Shown in pieces: positions 51,532-61,216 of a stretch of 64,000 nucleotides of DNA (its first letter is position 1; each line of letters opens with the position of its first letter). The translations under genes were made by a program, and so were the position numbers. The notes beneath the pieces are model-generated. The model was not told the DNA's origin and did not search any database. It was given only the letters and a program-made list of their open reading frames with translations. Source of the DNA: Gammaproteobacteria bacterium. GTDB taxonomy: Bacteria > Pseudomonadota > Gammaproteobacteria > Ga0077536. Location of the stretch: contig JADLGE010000005.1 of NCBI GenBank assembly GCA_020849475.1, forward strand, positions 1 to 64,000. The letters are read 5' to 3'.

Positions 51532-53391
51532 TCACGCAGGTGACGCCAAGGGCGGCAAGGGACAGTCGAGGCTGAGGGCGATGGCCTGCAAGAGTTCGGC
51601 CTCGACGGCGTGAACCCGCCCATCTTCAAGCACGCAGTCGGCGCAGGCGCTGATCACGTTCTGCTTCAACAAAGGTGACAACGCGGCAAGCTCCGCCAGC
51701 GCGGACACCAGCGCCCTGGCCGTCACGTCCTGTCGTGCCGGCAGGGGTTCCATGCCGAGACTGAATGGCCGCCAGGCGCGCAAGAACGCTGCCTCGGCGG
51801 CGTCGCGACCTTCGCTGCCACCCCATGCCAGGGCTGCCAGCGTCTTGCACAGTGCATCACGCACATTGGCAAAACTGAAATGCCTGACGGCGAGCGCACG
51901 CGCTGCGCGTTCCGCCAGATGATCTTCAACGATGCGCTGCACGGCGAACTCGAAAAACGACAGTTCGCCGTCGGCGTCGATGATGGCTGCCAGAGTATTC
52001 CGTACAGATGTGCGCTCAGCGGCGGACAAGGCCGTGAGATTGGGCAAGGCCAGATTGAGCAAAGGCAGGCGCGCCTGGATCTCAAGCCCGATGAAATGCG
52101 GGAGCAGCGCCTTGACGCGCGCGACACTCGCATCGCCTTCGCGCTGACGCAGCACCTCCCAGGCTTTGGCGTGCTCGGCGCCTGGCGTGGCGGCCAGCAG
52201 CAGTGCATAGGTCACGGCCGTCGGCGCTTCGCCGCGCGCGGCATCGAGCAGCGTTGGCGGCAGTCCGTCGTGCAGGACACGCGCTGCGGCGCTCGCGGCA
52301 AAACGGCCGACCGATGCCGCGATCGACGCCGCCGCGAGGCTGGCCGCAGGCTGCGCACTTCCACGCGCGCCATGGCCCGTCGCTGGTGGCGCGACGTCGT
52401 CCGCGCGCACGCGACCGGGCTCGAAATTCGGCGCGATGGCGGCTATCCGCGCCGCCAGCGGCGGATGGGTGGCGAGCAAGCCCGCCAACGCCGGACGCAC
52501 TGCTTCGCCGAAACAGAAATGCGCAAGACTGTCGGCGTGGGCCGAGTGCAGCCGCGAGCCGCCGCTGTTGCCAATGCGATACAGCGCGGACGCGAGACCG
52601 TCGGGATTGCGCGTGAACTGCACCGCCGAGGCATCGGCCAGGAATTCGCGCTGACGCGAGATGGCGGCCTGAATGACTGAGCCCAGCAACACACCGAGAT
52701 AGCCAATCACGAACAAGGCCAGCCCCAGCAAGGCCACCTGGGCCGTACTTTTTTCGCTGCTGTCGCGCCCGACGCGCATGAGGCCGCGACCGGCGCGACT
52801 GACCAGCAGGATGCCGCCGAGCATGCCCATGAGGCGCATGTTGAGCCGCATGTCTTCATGAAAGACATGGCTGAATTCGTGCGCGACCACACCCTGCAGT
52901 TCATCGCGGGTGAAGGCCTCGAGCGCGCCGCGCGTCACCACCATCACGGTCTCGGTCGGGCGCGTGCCGGCGACGAAGGCATTGAGCGCCGATTCGCCAT
53001 CGAGCACGTAGAGCGCCGGCGCCGGCGTGCCCGATGCGAGAGACATCTCCTCCACCACATTGCGCAGCTGCTGCTCGCGCGCATCGGCGGCCCGCCCTGC
53101 CACGCGCCGCGCGCCTATCATCGCCGCCAAGGCCTTGCCGCCGCCGGCCAGACGTAGCGACGTGTAGGCGCTGCCGGCGCCCATCACCGCCAGCACCGAC
53201 AGCGAAGTCCAGCCACCGTAGGCCGATGCCAACCAGCTACGCCAGGTGTGGGGCGCGGCAGCTTGGCTCAAGCCCAGCGCGAACATCACAGCGTTGATGC
53301 AGGCCACGATAATGACCACCGCCAGCGCGAACAGCACCAGCAATTGCACGGTGCGGGCGCGCGCGCGGTCCTGGTGTTCGTAGAAACTCAT
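51532..53391 (-). CDS. M48 family membrane metallopeptidase with long C-terminal domain
   Basis: A 619-residue protein; ATG at 53391 (MSFYEHQDRARARTVQLL). Two N-terminal TM helices (about 16-40 and 60-80), zinc motif HEFSH at 171-175, third ligand Glu249 in REFLADASAV, and more TM helices at 186-240. This HtpX/Ste24-like half is followed by about 300 extra residues, including IIDADGELSFFEFAVQ, which resembles a TerB-like helical domain. It cleaves membrane or periplasmic proteins. The LemA gene 52 bp upstream is the usual partner. Confidence 0.88.
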   Translation of the reverse strand: MSFYEHQDRARARTVQLLVLFALAVVIIVACINAVMFALGLSQAAAPHTWRSWLASAYGGWTSLSVLAVMGAGSAYTSLRLAGGGKALAAMIGARRVAGRAADAREQQLRNVVEEMSLASGTPAPALYVLDGESALNAFVAGTRPTETVMVVTRGALEAFTRDELQGVVAHEFSHVFHEDMRLNMRLMGMLGGILLVSRAGRGLMRVGRDSSEKSTAQVALLGLALFVIGYLGVLLGSVIQAAISRQREFLADASAVQFTRNPDGLASALYRIGNSGGSRLHSAHADSLAHFCFGEAVRPALAGLLATHPPLAARIAAIAPNFEPGRVRADDVAPPATGHGARGSAQPAASLAAASIAASVGRFAASAAARVLHDGLPPTLLDAARGEAPTAVTYALLLAATPGAEHAKAWEVLRQREGDASVARVKALLPHFIGLEIQARLPLLNLALPNLTALSAAERTSVRNTLAAIIDADGELSFFEFAVQRIVEDHLAERAARALAVRHFSFANVRDALCKTLAALAWGGSEGRDAAEAAFLRAWRPFSLGMEPLPARQDVTARALVSALAELAALSPLLKQNVISACADCVLEDGRVHAVEAELLQAIALSLDCPLPPLASPA

Positions 53392-53443
53392 GGCGCTGAG
53401 CGCGGCGCCCGACTCGCAAAAAAGCGACCGACGGTGCGCGCCC

Positions 53444-54037
53444 TCAGCGGAATGACACCTTGGGCGCTTCGCGCGCGGCGGGGTTGTCGAGCACCAGCAA
53501 TTGCGCGGCGAGGAACTGGAACAGGCCGGCAATCAGGCTGGCGGGAAACTGTTCGCGGCCGTTGTTGTAATCGGTGACCGCGTCGTTGAAGTGCTGGCGC
53601 GCGAACGCGACCTTGTTTTCCGACGATGTCAGCTCTTCCATGAGCTCGCTGACGGTGACGCTGGCTTTCAGATCCGGATAGGCCTCGGCCACCGCGTAGA
53701 AGCGGCCGAGAGCGCCGCCCAAGGCGCCTTCGGCATTGGCCAGCGCGCCAATGGCCGCGCCATCCTCGGGCCGCGCCGCCGCACCGCGCGCCGCGCTCTG
53801 GGCCTGGTTGCGCGCCGCCATCACCGCTTCCAGCGTATCGCGCTCGTGCGCCATGTAGCCCTTGGCCGCCTCGACCAGATTCGGAATCAAATCGTAGCGG
53901 CGCTGCAGCTGCACGTCGATTTGAGCGAATGCATTCTTGAAGCGATTACGCGCGGCGATGAGTCCGTTGTAGACGCCGATGACATAGAAGGTCAGCACCG
54001 CCAGCAGCGCCAGCATCACGATCGTTCCAACGCCCAT
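53444..54037 (-). CDS. lemA: LemA family protein
   Basis: A 197-residue protein with one N-terminal TM helix (VMLALLAVLTFYVIGVYN) and the LemA signature: ARNRFKNAFAQIDVQLQRRY, DLIPNLVEAAKGYMAHERDT, YPDLKASVTVSELMEEL, FNDAVTDYNN and FPASLIAGLF. The bulk is a periplasmic or cytoplasmic helical bundle. It is commonly paired with an M48 peptidase, as here. Role: membrane-protein quality control or envelope stress is assumed. Confidence 0.94.
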   Translation of the reverse strand: MGVGTIVMLALLAVLTFYVIGVYNGLIAARNRFKNAFAQIDVQLQRRYDLIPNLVEAAKGYMAHERDTLEAVMAARNQAQSAARGAAARPEDGAAIGALANAEGALGGALGRFYAVAEAYPDLKASVTVSELMEELTSSENKVAFARQHFNDAVTDYNNGREQFPASLIAGLFQFLAAQLLVLDNPAAREAPKVSFR

Positions 54038-54123
54038 GTCTCATCCCTCTCCTGCGTGTGCGTTCGATTATAGCCCTGCCCTCTCTGCCCTCGCCTACGG
54101 CGGCAAAAATTGCCGCTCCAGGC

Positions 54124-54151
54124 TAAAGCACGGCCGACCGACGGCCGCTAT
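54124..54151 (+). promoter_or_regulatory. Possible sigma-28 promoter of the chemoreceptor gene
   Basis: TAAA at 54124-54127 and GCCGCTAT at 54144-54151 (6 of 8 to GCCGATAA) are separated by 16 nt, the same spacing as in the fliC promoter, about 100 bp before the chemoreceptor start. Chemoreceptor genes are frequent FliA targets. Confidence 0.4.
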
Positions 54152-54249
54152 GACAGTCCGACTGGCCGTCGCTGGCCAGCGCAGCGTGGACCGCCATGTC
54201 CGCGCTCAGGGCCGCCGCGCCTTCCGTTCATTGATTCAGGGAGTTGACC

Positions 54250-56880
54250 ATGCAATTTGGCGTAAAGGAAAAACTGCGGGCATTTGCCGCCTTCGGCATC
54301 GTGGCCACCTTGGTGGTCGGCCTGGTCGGCTACAACAGTGAGCAAAAGCTTGGTGACGCCCTGACCGGCGTCAATATCAAGATGGCCGCGCTGCGCAACC
54401 ACATGGAAAGCGACATGATGCACGACGCCCTGCGCGCCGATGTGTTGTCCGCCCTGCGCGCCGCGAAGAGCCATGATGAAGCCGCGCACAAGCAGGTCGT
54501 GGCTGATATTGAAGAGCACATCGCCTCGTTCATCGATCACGTCGACCAAAATGCCAAGGCGCCCCTGTCGGACGAAATCAAGGCTGGCGTCGAAGACGTG
54601 CGACCGGCACTCTCGGCCTACGCTGACGCCGCACGCGAGATTACCGCTGCCGCCTTCAAGGACATCGACAGCGCCGAAGCCAAGATGCCGGAATTCCTCG
54701 CCGCCTTCAAAGAACTCGAAGGCCGCATGTCCAGTCTTTCAGATCTGATCGAAACCGATGCCAAGAACGCTGAAGAACAGGCCGATGCCACCGCGGCGAG
54801 CGGCGCCAAATGGATCATGGCGATGTTCCTGCTGTCGGCGGTGGCCGCCATCGTGGTATCGGTCTTCCTGATACGCGGTATCACCTCACCGCTGGATCGC
54901 CTCTACCAGGCCATCCAAGCGCTGCGCAGCGAAGACGGCAGTGCCACGCGCCTCGACGGTTTCCGTCATGAATTCGAAGCCGTGCAGACCGCTTTCAACG
55001 GCGTGCTCGATGACATCGACGCGCGCCGCAAGGTCGAGCAGGAGCGCGCCGACGCCGCCATGCGTGTGCAGCAGGCACTGAACGCCGCCGAAGCGAACGT
55101 GGTGCTGAGCAACGACGCGATGGAGGTCGTGTATGTGAACGACACCGCGCAGGCCATGTTCCAGCGCTACGCCGGCGACATCAAACGCGACCTGTCGAAT
55201 TTCAATGCCGCGGCCATGGTCGGCCGCAACATGGATCAGTTCTATACCGACCGCAGCATCCCGGCCGCGCTCGAGCGCCTGAGCACGCCGCGCACCGACG
55301 AACTGCACGTCGGCGGCAAGACTTTCAGCGTCACCGCCACGCCAGTGCGTGGCGAACATGGCGAACGCCTGGGCGTAGTGTGCGAATGGGTCGATTTGAC
55401 CGAGCAGCGCGAAGCCGAGCGCCAGATTCAGTCGGTGCTGGGCGACGCCATCGCGGGTCGTCTCGACAGCCGCCTGCAATCGGACAGCTTCCGTGGCTTT
55501 ACCCGTTCGCTGGCCGAGTCGGTCAATCAGATGCTGGATGCCATCACCGCGCCGCTGACCGTCGCGGCGGAACATCTGAAAGGCATCGCCGACGGCAAGA
55601 TTCCGGCGCCGATCACCACTGAGTTCCATGGCGCGTTCAACGACATCAAGACCAACCTCAACACCTGCAGCGATGTGCTGCGTGCGATGATTGAAGACGC
55701 CACCGCACTGGTCGACGCCGCCGGCGCCGGTCAGCTCGACAAACGCGCAGAACTCGATCGCCACTGGGGCGACTTCCGCAAGATAGTCGAAGGCATGAAC
55801 GCCATGCTCGACGCCATGGCCGGCCCGGTCAGTTCGGCACGCGAAGTGATGACCGGCCTCGCCGGCGGCGATCTCAGTGGCCGCATGGCGGGCGATTACC
55901 AGGGTGAATTCGCGGTGCTGCGCGACGCCATGGATACCTCGGTAGAGAACCTCGCCAACATGGTCGCGCGCATCGGCCAGTCGGCCAACAGCATCGGCAC
56001 CTCGGCGACGGAAATCGCCAAGGGCAACCAGGATTTGAATCGTCGCACCCAGGAACAGGCGGCTTCGATCGAAGAAACCTCGGCCGCCATCCAGTCCTTG
56101 ACCCAACGCGTGCAGGAAAACACCGGCAATGCGCGCCAGGCCAACCAGCTCGCCTCGTCGGCGCGCACGGAAGCCGAAAAGGGCGGCCAGGTGGTGGCCG
56201 ATGCGATCAACGCCATGACCGCCATCAACACGGCCAGCAGCAAGATTGCCGACATCATTTCGGTCATCGACGGCATCGCTTTCCAGACCAACCTGCTCGC
56301 GCTCAACGCTGCGGTCGAAGCCGCGCGCGCCGGTGAGCAGGGCCGCGGCTTCGCGGTGGTGGCGAGTGAAGTGCGCAACCTCGCGCAGAACAGCGCGGCC
56401 GCCGCGCGTGAAATCAAAGTGCTGATCGGTGACAGCGTCGACAAGGTCAATCACGGCACGCAGTTGGTCAACGACTCCGGCACCACGCTGCGGGACATCG
56501 TCGGCGCGGTGAAGAGCGTGAGCGATATCATTGCCGAGATCACGGCCGCGTCTGAAGAACAGTTGAGCGGTATCGAGCAGGTCAACAAAGCGCTCTCGCA
56601 GCTCGACGAAGTCACGCAGCAGAACGCGGCGCTGGTCGAAGAAGCGACCGCCGCCAGTGAATCAATGGATGACGAAACGCGCGCCCTCACCGAGCTCATG
56701 TCGTTCTTCAAGGGCGGCAAGCGTGAGTTCATGGCGCCGCCCGCGCCCAGCGCCGCACCGGTCAACGAGCGTCGCAAGGCCAACCGCCCGTGGAGCGGCA
56801 GCGCTGCATCCGCGCCAACGGTCAGCGCGCCGCGCGTGGCCAGTGTCGCCAACGGTGACGACGTCTGGAACGAGTTCTAA
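54250..56880 (+). CDS. Methyl-accepting chemotaxis protein with PAS and repeated HAMP-like segments
   Basis: An 876-residue receptor; ATG at 54250 with AGGGAG 6 nt upstream (a TTG at 54244 is ignored). TM1 about 9-27, a helical periplasmic domain to about 180, TM2 about 183-205, a HAMP, then a PAS-like domain (about 275-385, [20 protein letters not shown]). Two more HAMP-like repeats follow ([40 protein letters not shown]). The kinase-control hairpin tip [20 protein letters not shown] lies near residue 675. The C-terminus DDVWNEF resembles the W-x-x-F tether for CheR/CheB. Confidence 0.93.
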   Translation: MQFGVKEKLRAFAAFGIVATLVVGLVGYNSEQKLGDALTGVNIKMAALRNHMESDMMHDALRADVLSALRAAKSHDEAAHKQVVADIEEHIASFIDHVDQNAKAPLSDEIKAGVEDVRPALSAYADAAREITAAAFKDIDSAEAKMPEFLAAFKELEGRMSSLSDLIETDAKNAEEQADATAASGAKWIMAMFLLSAVAAIVVSVFLIRGITSPLDRLYQAIQALRSEDGSATRLDGFRHEFEAVQTAFNGVLDDIDARRKVEQERADAAMRVQQALNAAEANVVLSNDAMEVVYVNDTAQAMFQRYAGDIKRDLSNFNAAAMVGRNMDQFYTDRSIPAALERLSTPRTDELHVGGKTFSVTATPVRGEHGERLGVVCEWVDLTEQREAERQIQSVLGDAIAGRLDSRLQSDSFRGFTRSLAESVNQMLDAITAPLTVAAEHLKGIADGKIPAPITTEFHGAFNDIKTNLNTCSDVLRAMIEDATALVDAAGAGQLDKRAELDRHWGDFRKIVEGMNAMLDAMAGPVSSAREVMTGLAGGDLSGRMAGDYQGEFAVLRDAMDTSVENLANMVARIGQSANSIGTSATEIAKGNQDLNRRTQEQAASIEETSAAIQSLTQRVQENTGNARQANQLASSARTEAEKGGQVVADAINAMTAINTASSKIADIISVIDGIAFQTNLLALNAAVEAARAGEQGRGFAVVASEVRNLAQNSAAAAREIKVLIGDSVDKVNHGTQLVNDSGTTLRDIVGAVKSVSDIIAEITAASEEQLSGIEQVNKALSQLDEVTQQNAALVEEATAASESMDDETRALTELMSFFKGGKREFMAPPAPSAAPVNERRKANRPWSGSAASAPTVSAPRVASVANGDDVWNEF

Positions 56881-56885
56881 GTATC

Positions 56886-58064
56886 ATGAAAGGCATCGTC
56901 ACTCTGATCGCATCCAGCCTGTGGGCCGTGCCGGCGGTGGCCGACAACGACTCCTGGCTGCTGGGAAACTGGGGAGGTCAGCGCCAGGCGCTGGCCGATC
57001 GTGGTCTCGACATGGAATTCGTCGCCAGCACCGATCTGATGGCGGTGGTCGACGGCGGGCTGTCGCGCGGCGTGGAGACGCCGGCCAATTTCGACATGGT
57101 GTTCACCCTCGATACCGGCAAGGCCGGCTGGTGGAACAACGGCAGCGTGGGCGTGTACCTGCTCGGCAACACCGGCGGCGACCCAAGTCGGCGCGCGGGT
57201 GATCTGCAGGTTGCGAGCAATATCGAAGCGCCGGACACCTTCAAGCTGTTCGAAGCCTATTACGAACACCGCTTCTTCGATGACCGGCTCGGCATCCTGG
57301 TCGGACTGCACGACATCAATGCCGACTTCTACGTCACTGAGCACAGCGGCATCTTTCTCAACAGTTCATTCGGCATCGGCGTCGATGTGGCGCAGGTCGG
57401 ACCATCGATTTTCCCGACCACCTCGCCAGGTGTGCGCATCCGTCTCAACTGGACGCCGAACACCTATCTGCTGGCGGCGGTGTATGACGGCGTGGCCGGT
57501 GACCCGAACGATCCTTATGGCACCCACATAAGCTTCGATCACGGCGATGGCGTGTTCGTGATCGCGGAAGCCGGCGTGCTGGGTGGTGAATCGCACTACT
57601 ACAAACTCGGCGTCGGCGGCTGGCATCACACCGCCAACATCGACGACCTCGATGGTCGACCGCAGGATGACAATTCAGGCGTCTACGCCATCGGCGAAGC
57701 GGACATCTGGCGCAATGAAGACGGCCGCGGCATGGGCGTGTTCACGCAACTGGGTTTTGCCGACGGTGATAACAATCAGATTGCCACCTATGTAGGTGGC
57801 GGCGTGACCTGGACCGGCCCCTTCCCGCAGCGTCCGCAAGACGTGGCGGGGCTGGCCGTTGCCCATGCGCGCAACGGCGACCACTTCCGGCGTTTGAATG
57901 CTGGCCTGGAGCGCGCTGAAACCACGCTCGAAGCCAGTTACCTCGTCACTCCCAAGCCTTGGCTCACGGTGCAGCCCGACGTGCAGTACATCATCGACCC
58001 CGGCACCGACAGCAGCATCGACAATGCGCTGATCCTCGGCGTGCGTGTGCAGGTGACGCTCTAA
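56886..58064 (+). CDS. Carbohydrate-selective porin, OprB family
   Basis: A 392-residue outer-membrane protein with a signal peptide (1-19, AVA-D). The mature start SWLLGNWGGQRQALADRGLD is the OprB hallmark. The middle has the strand pattern YYEHRFFDDRLGILVGLHDI and the end reads LTVQPDVQYIIDPGTDSSID, then NALILGVRVQVTL. It starts 5 bp after the chemoreceptor stop, so both are on one transcript. It facilitates diffusion of sugars or similar solutes across the outer membrane. Confidence 0.92.
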   Translation: MKGIVTLIASSLWAVPAVADNDSWLLGNWGGQRQALADRGLDMEFVASTDLMAVVDGGLSRGVETPANFDMVFTLDTGKAGWWNNGSVGVYLLGNTGGDPSRRAGDLQVASNIEAPDTFKLFEAYYEHRFFDDRLGILVGLHDINADFYVTEHSGIFLNSSFGIGVDVAQVGPSIFPTTSPGVRIRLNWTPNTYLLAAVYDGVAGDPNDPYGTHISFDHGDGVFVIAEAGVLGGESHYYKLGVGGWHHTANIDDLDGRPQDDNSGVYAIGEADIWRNEDGRGMGVFTQLGFADGDNNQIATYVGGGVTWTGPFPQRPQDVAGLAVAHARNGDHFRRLNAGLERAETTLEASYLVTPKPWLTVQPDVQYIIDPGTDSSIDNALILGVRVQVTL

Positions 58065-58188
58065 ACACCTGCCCCAAAAGTCAGTCACCAAGGCGCGAGC
58101 CAAGGCATTTTGGTTGCCGTGAAAGGACTGCGCGACCTTGAGGAGGAGCTCAATCGGCATATATCGGCGCCGCGCCGTCCGTGGGTTC

Positions 58189-59250
58189 CTATGTTCTGTT
58201 GAGATATAGTTTTTGTGTGGGGTACGCAAACTCGACTTTCAATCGTTCGAACTCTCGGAAGATGCTTAGATTAATCGCTTGCTGAATGTCCATGTAACGA
58301 TTGTAATCCGCAGAGAGCACGTAGTAGACGGTTTCAAAATCGAGCGAATGGGGGCCGTACTTCGCGAAATGGCTGCGGTCGAAGCGCGTATCCTTTTGAG
58401 ACTCCACAATGCGTTGAATCTCCTTGGGAATCCGCTCGAGCAAATCCGAATCTGTTTCATACGTGACGTTCAACGTGAAAGCCACTCTCCGCTCGACCAT
58501 CCGACCATAATTGCGCATACGGCTTTTCAGCAGTTCCGCATTGGACAATATGATTTGCTCACCGGAGAGGCTGCGCACGCGCGTACTTTTTACGCCGATA
58601 TATTCAACGCTGCCCATATAGTCGTCGAGAATCAAGAAGTCCCCGATTACAAAAGGGCGATCAAAGATGATAGACAGCGATGCGAATAAGTCGCTCAGTA
58701 TGTTCTGAGACGCCAACGCGACGGCGATGCCGCCGATACCGAGGCCGGCTATCAGCGCCGTAACATCGATACCAAGGTTGTCGAGCACGAGCAGAACGAT
58801 AACAACCCAAATTGCCATGCGCATCAAGAAGCCGATGATGCCGAGGGAGCTCGCCACAGCCCGGTCTGATCCAAGGGCGCGGCGGCGACGGTGCTCCAGC
58901 ATAAGTGTGGATGCTGCTCCCGCCCAGGTTCCTACTTGAACGAACAACGCAATCGTGGCTGCTGCACTTAGAACCTTCGCCGTTCCTGTGCTCATAGAAA
59001 GTGTACTTAGCCCCGCGAATAGCGACACGACCAGAAAAAAAAGCACAGAAGTCCGACTCAATATCTCTACCGGCATCTCTGTCCATTCAATTTTCTCGGT
59101 GCGCTTGAGTATTGTGTGATAGCGACGGATAGTTCCGCGTGCAATCAAGAGCACCACGAACAGCGCAGTGCCGACCGCACAGGCGACAATCCAATCAATC
59201 AGCGAATTGCGGAAAATCGGCAGTGTCAATATCTCGGTAATATGTTCCAT
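58189..59250 (-). CDS. MscS-type mechanosensitive channel family protein
   Basis: A 353-residue membrane protein; ATG at 59250. Three to four N-terminal TM helices, with pore helix TM3 in LIAGLGIGGIAVALASQNIL (Gly/Ala-rich), then the beta domain RPFVIGDFLILDDYMGSVEY and RSLSGEQIILSNAELL. The C-terminal domain contains YETDSDLLERIPKEIQ. It releases osmolytes on membrane tension or gates ions. Its DNA is visibly less GC-rich and uses more A/T-ending codons than neighbours, suggesting recent acquisition along with the downstream non-coding DNA. Confidence 0.92.
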   Translation of the reverse strand: MEHITEILTLPIFRNSLIDWIVACAVGTALFVVLLIARGTIRRYHTILKRTEKIEWTEMPVEILSRTSVLFFLVVSLFAGLSTLSMSTGTAKVLSAAATIALFVQVGTWAGAASTLMLEHRRRRALGSDRAVASSLGIIGFLMRMAIWVVIVLLVLDNLGIDVTALIAGLGIGGIAVALASQNILSDLFASLSIIFDRPFVIGDFLILDDYMGSVEYIGVKSTRVRSLSGEQIILSNAELLKSRMRNYGRMVERRVAFTLNVTYETDSDLLERIPKEIQRIVESQKDTRFDRSHFAKYGPHSLDFETVYYVLSADYNRYMDIQQAINLSIFREFERLKVEFAYPTQKLYLNRT

Positions 59251-60112
59251 ATTCCCATCTCCGCTCGGAGGTTCATGTGTATATAAAAATAACCCGAATT
59301 AACGCCTCTGCGACCGCACACCCGCAGCGCGCTCCGGCCTCTCGTCGCGAAGACCGTAAATAGTCCGCGCGCATAACCACGGAGGAAGCCACTGCAGTTG
59401 TTCAGTTGTCACCACGCTCAAGGCGCTTCGTGCATTTGATAAATCTATCTAAGTGACCGTCCGCGGCGAGGCCGGTTTCGTCAATGCGGAACCTACCGCG
59501 TTACGTCAACGCTGGTTGGCGAGAACCTTACATCTGAGAATGCAAGAGTCTCCGACCCTTGCAATGTTTGATATTCCGTTGATGACGCGGAATACCAATC
59601 AGTGGTTTGCCATTGCTCAATGTGCCGCCACGTCCACGCGGCACCGTACGTTATATGGATCGTTGTTCGTGTGGATAAATTCAAATACACCACACATGGA
59701 CCCGCGGCGCTGAAATCTTTGATAAAGCGGAATGCGCTACTTCTGCGTGTCGTGCGGGGCCTCATGTTGTACATGTAAGCACTGAACATCATGAAGAAAT
59801 CGATATTCCAGTCGGAAGCGGGGACGCCCCCGAGCGTTACCCGTCGAACGGAGAACCTTTTCAGATACGAAGCTGGTTTGGAGAAATCTGACAGCTTCGA
59901 GCAGTCCGGAATACGCCTTGAGCGCAGCCCTGCAGCGTGGGAAGTTTTGGGGCGAGGACTTATCAGCTGACCGGAACTGCCGCATAGGGTGCTTGCGCGA
60001 ATTTCGCACGACAGTTAATGCCGGTCCCTGTCTGGCGATTTCAGCACCTATCCTGTACCGTCCCTGACAGTGTTTGTACAACCCCATGCCACTGTCAGGT
60101 AGGAGAAGCGCT
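59251..60112. other. 862-bp region without a convincing gene, lower GC
   Basis: Sits between the divergently oriented mscS-like and ABM genes. Open frames at 59453-59713 (plus), 59493-59792 (minus) and 59737-60201 (minus) overlap one another, lack ribosome sites and have no recognisable motifs; none is called. Composition is AT-richer than the rest of the window up to about 60000. It may hold decayed acquired DNA. A 10-bp inverted repeat lies at its right end (separate entry). Confidence 0.5.
60063..60099. promoter_or_regulatory. Inverted repeat directly upstream of the ABM gene
   Basis: CCTGACAGTG at 60063-60072 pairs perfectly with 60090-60099 around a 17-nt loop that itself contains the palindrome TTGTACAA (60074-60081). 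The repeat ends 1 nt before the AGGAG ribosome site of the gene starting at 60113, so it could be a repressor operator or an mRNA hairpin that affects translation. Confidence 0.5.
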
Positions 60113-60406
60113 ATGTCCGTTGCTGTCACGATCGATCTCGCTGTCGATCCCGCCCGCACTGTCGAATTCCTCGCCTTTATCAAGAGCATCGCTCCGGACA
60201 CACGCAGCTACGATGGCTGTCGCCTGTTCGATATCTGGACCGACCAGAATGCGCCAGGGCGCGTGCTGTTCTACGAGATCTGGGACTCGCGCCCGCATCA
60301 GGAGAAGTACCTGGCCTGGCGTGCCGAGACTGGCCTTATGGAGAAGCTCGGGCCGTTCCTGACCGCGCCGCCGGCGATCAGCTATTTCGACAAGTTCGAC
60401 GGTTGA
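60113..60406 (+). CDS. Antibiotic-biosynthesis-monooxygenase (ABM) domain protein
   Basis: A 97-residue dimeric ferredoxin-like protein; ATG at 60113, AGGAG 7 nt upstream. Segments VAVTIDLAVDPARTVEFLAF, GCRLFDIWTDQNAPGRVLFY, and EIWDSRPHQEKYLAWRAETG match the ABM/YgiN quinol monooxygenase pattern. Such small proteins oxidise quinols or act on electrophilic metabolites without cofactor. It stands alone at the right border of the low-GC segment. Confidence 0.87.
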   Translation: MSVAVTIDLAVDPARTVEFLAFIKSIAPDTRSYDGCRLFDIWTDQNAPGRVLFYEIWDSRPHQEKYLAWRAETGLMEKLGPFLTAPPAISYFDKFDG

Positions 60407-60604
60407 CCCGAGCGCCCGCCGGCGCCTCCCCAGGGCGCCGGTTTGGGATGAGCGGCAGCAACCGTCGGCATACAGTCCGGCGCATGCCTGCCAAGCTGCC
60501 TTCTATCTGGTCACTCCTTCTGGGATTGGCGAGTTGTGGTGAACCCATCTATCTCAGAACGTTACCCGAGTTGATTTACCTGCTGGATATTTGGGAACGA
60601 CTAT

Positions 60605-60979
60605 TTAGAGGTGACTCGTCAGCCACTCGACCTGTAGACGATCCTGCGGCTGTGCGGCGACGCTGAGCTCTGTGCGCAGGTATGCATCGCGCGCACTGTG
60701 ATGCGGTAACTGCGCCGGGCCGACCACGCGGCGCTGCTCTGCGCGCACCGAGCCATCGGCCGCGATCAAGGCAACGCGCAGTTGCTGTGGCGCCAACAGG
60801 CCGTTCGCGAGAGATCGGGTAATGCGGGTTTCGACACGCGCCCTATCGCCGCTCTCAATCAGGCGCGACGACACCACTCGCAGGCCGTGGCTCGGCTCAG
60901 CCGCGTGGCTGGCGCCGGCCCCCAGCACGAGCGCCATTGCCAATGCGCACAATACCTGCTTGCTTGGTTTTGAATTCAT
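60605..60979 (-). CDS. Small exported protein of unknown function
   Basis: A 124-residue protein; ATG at 60979 with a clear signal peptide (MNSKPSKQVLCALAMALVLG, cleavage after SHA). The mature part (about 98 residues) is strand-rich, with RVVSSRLIESGDRARVETRI and QDRLQVEWLTSHL. It has no Cys after the signal and no recognised motif. It is probably a small periplasmic beta-sandwich protein. Nothing in its surroundings suggests a function. Confidence 0.65.
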   Translation of the reverse strand: MNSKPSKQVLCALAMALVLGAGASHAAEPSHGLRVVSSRLIESGDRARVETRITRSLANGLLAPQQLRVALIAADGSVRAEQRRVVGPAQLPHHSARDAYLRTELSVAAQPQDRLQVEWLTSHL

Positions 60980-61216
60980 TTTTCTACTCTCCCAGGTTGC
61001 CAGCGAGTCCTACCCTCCCCGGTCCCTGACCTGCATGATTGACGAGGCTTTGCGCGAGCCGCAAGCAGCACAGGCCAAATTGCCTAAAGTTTTACATTCA
61101 CCGGCCGCCATTGCCGCGTTCCCCTAGCGCTTCGAGCGAATGCACAGCCCGTGAGCGTTGTCGCCGCGCCGCGCATGCGCCATTCTGCGTGGACATTTCC
61201 ACACCCGGAGAGTGCG

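Noticed and set aside
54886..56454. Open frame (522 codons) antisense to the chemoreceptor
   Set aside because: The plus strand encodes an unambiguous MCP signalling domain; the minus frame has no motifs.
59453..60201. Three overlapping small frames in the low-GC region
   Set aside because: They conflict with each other, start at poor sites and show no family resemblance; one would also overlap the ABM gene promoter and start.
60403..60666. Short plus-strand frame with a lipobox-like LASC
   Set aside because: It overlaps the exported protein gene on the other strand, has no ribosome site at either start, and its composition is mixed; the lipobox resemblance is probably chance.
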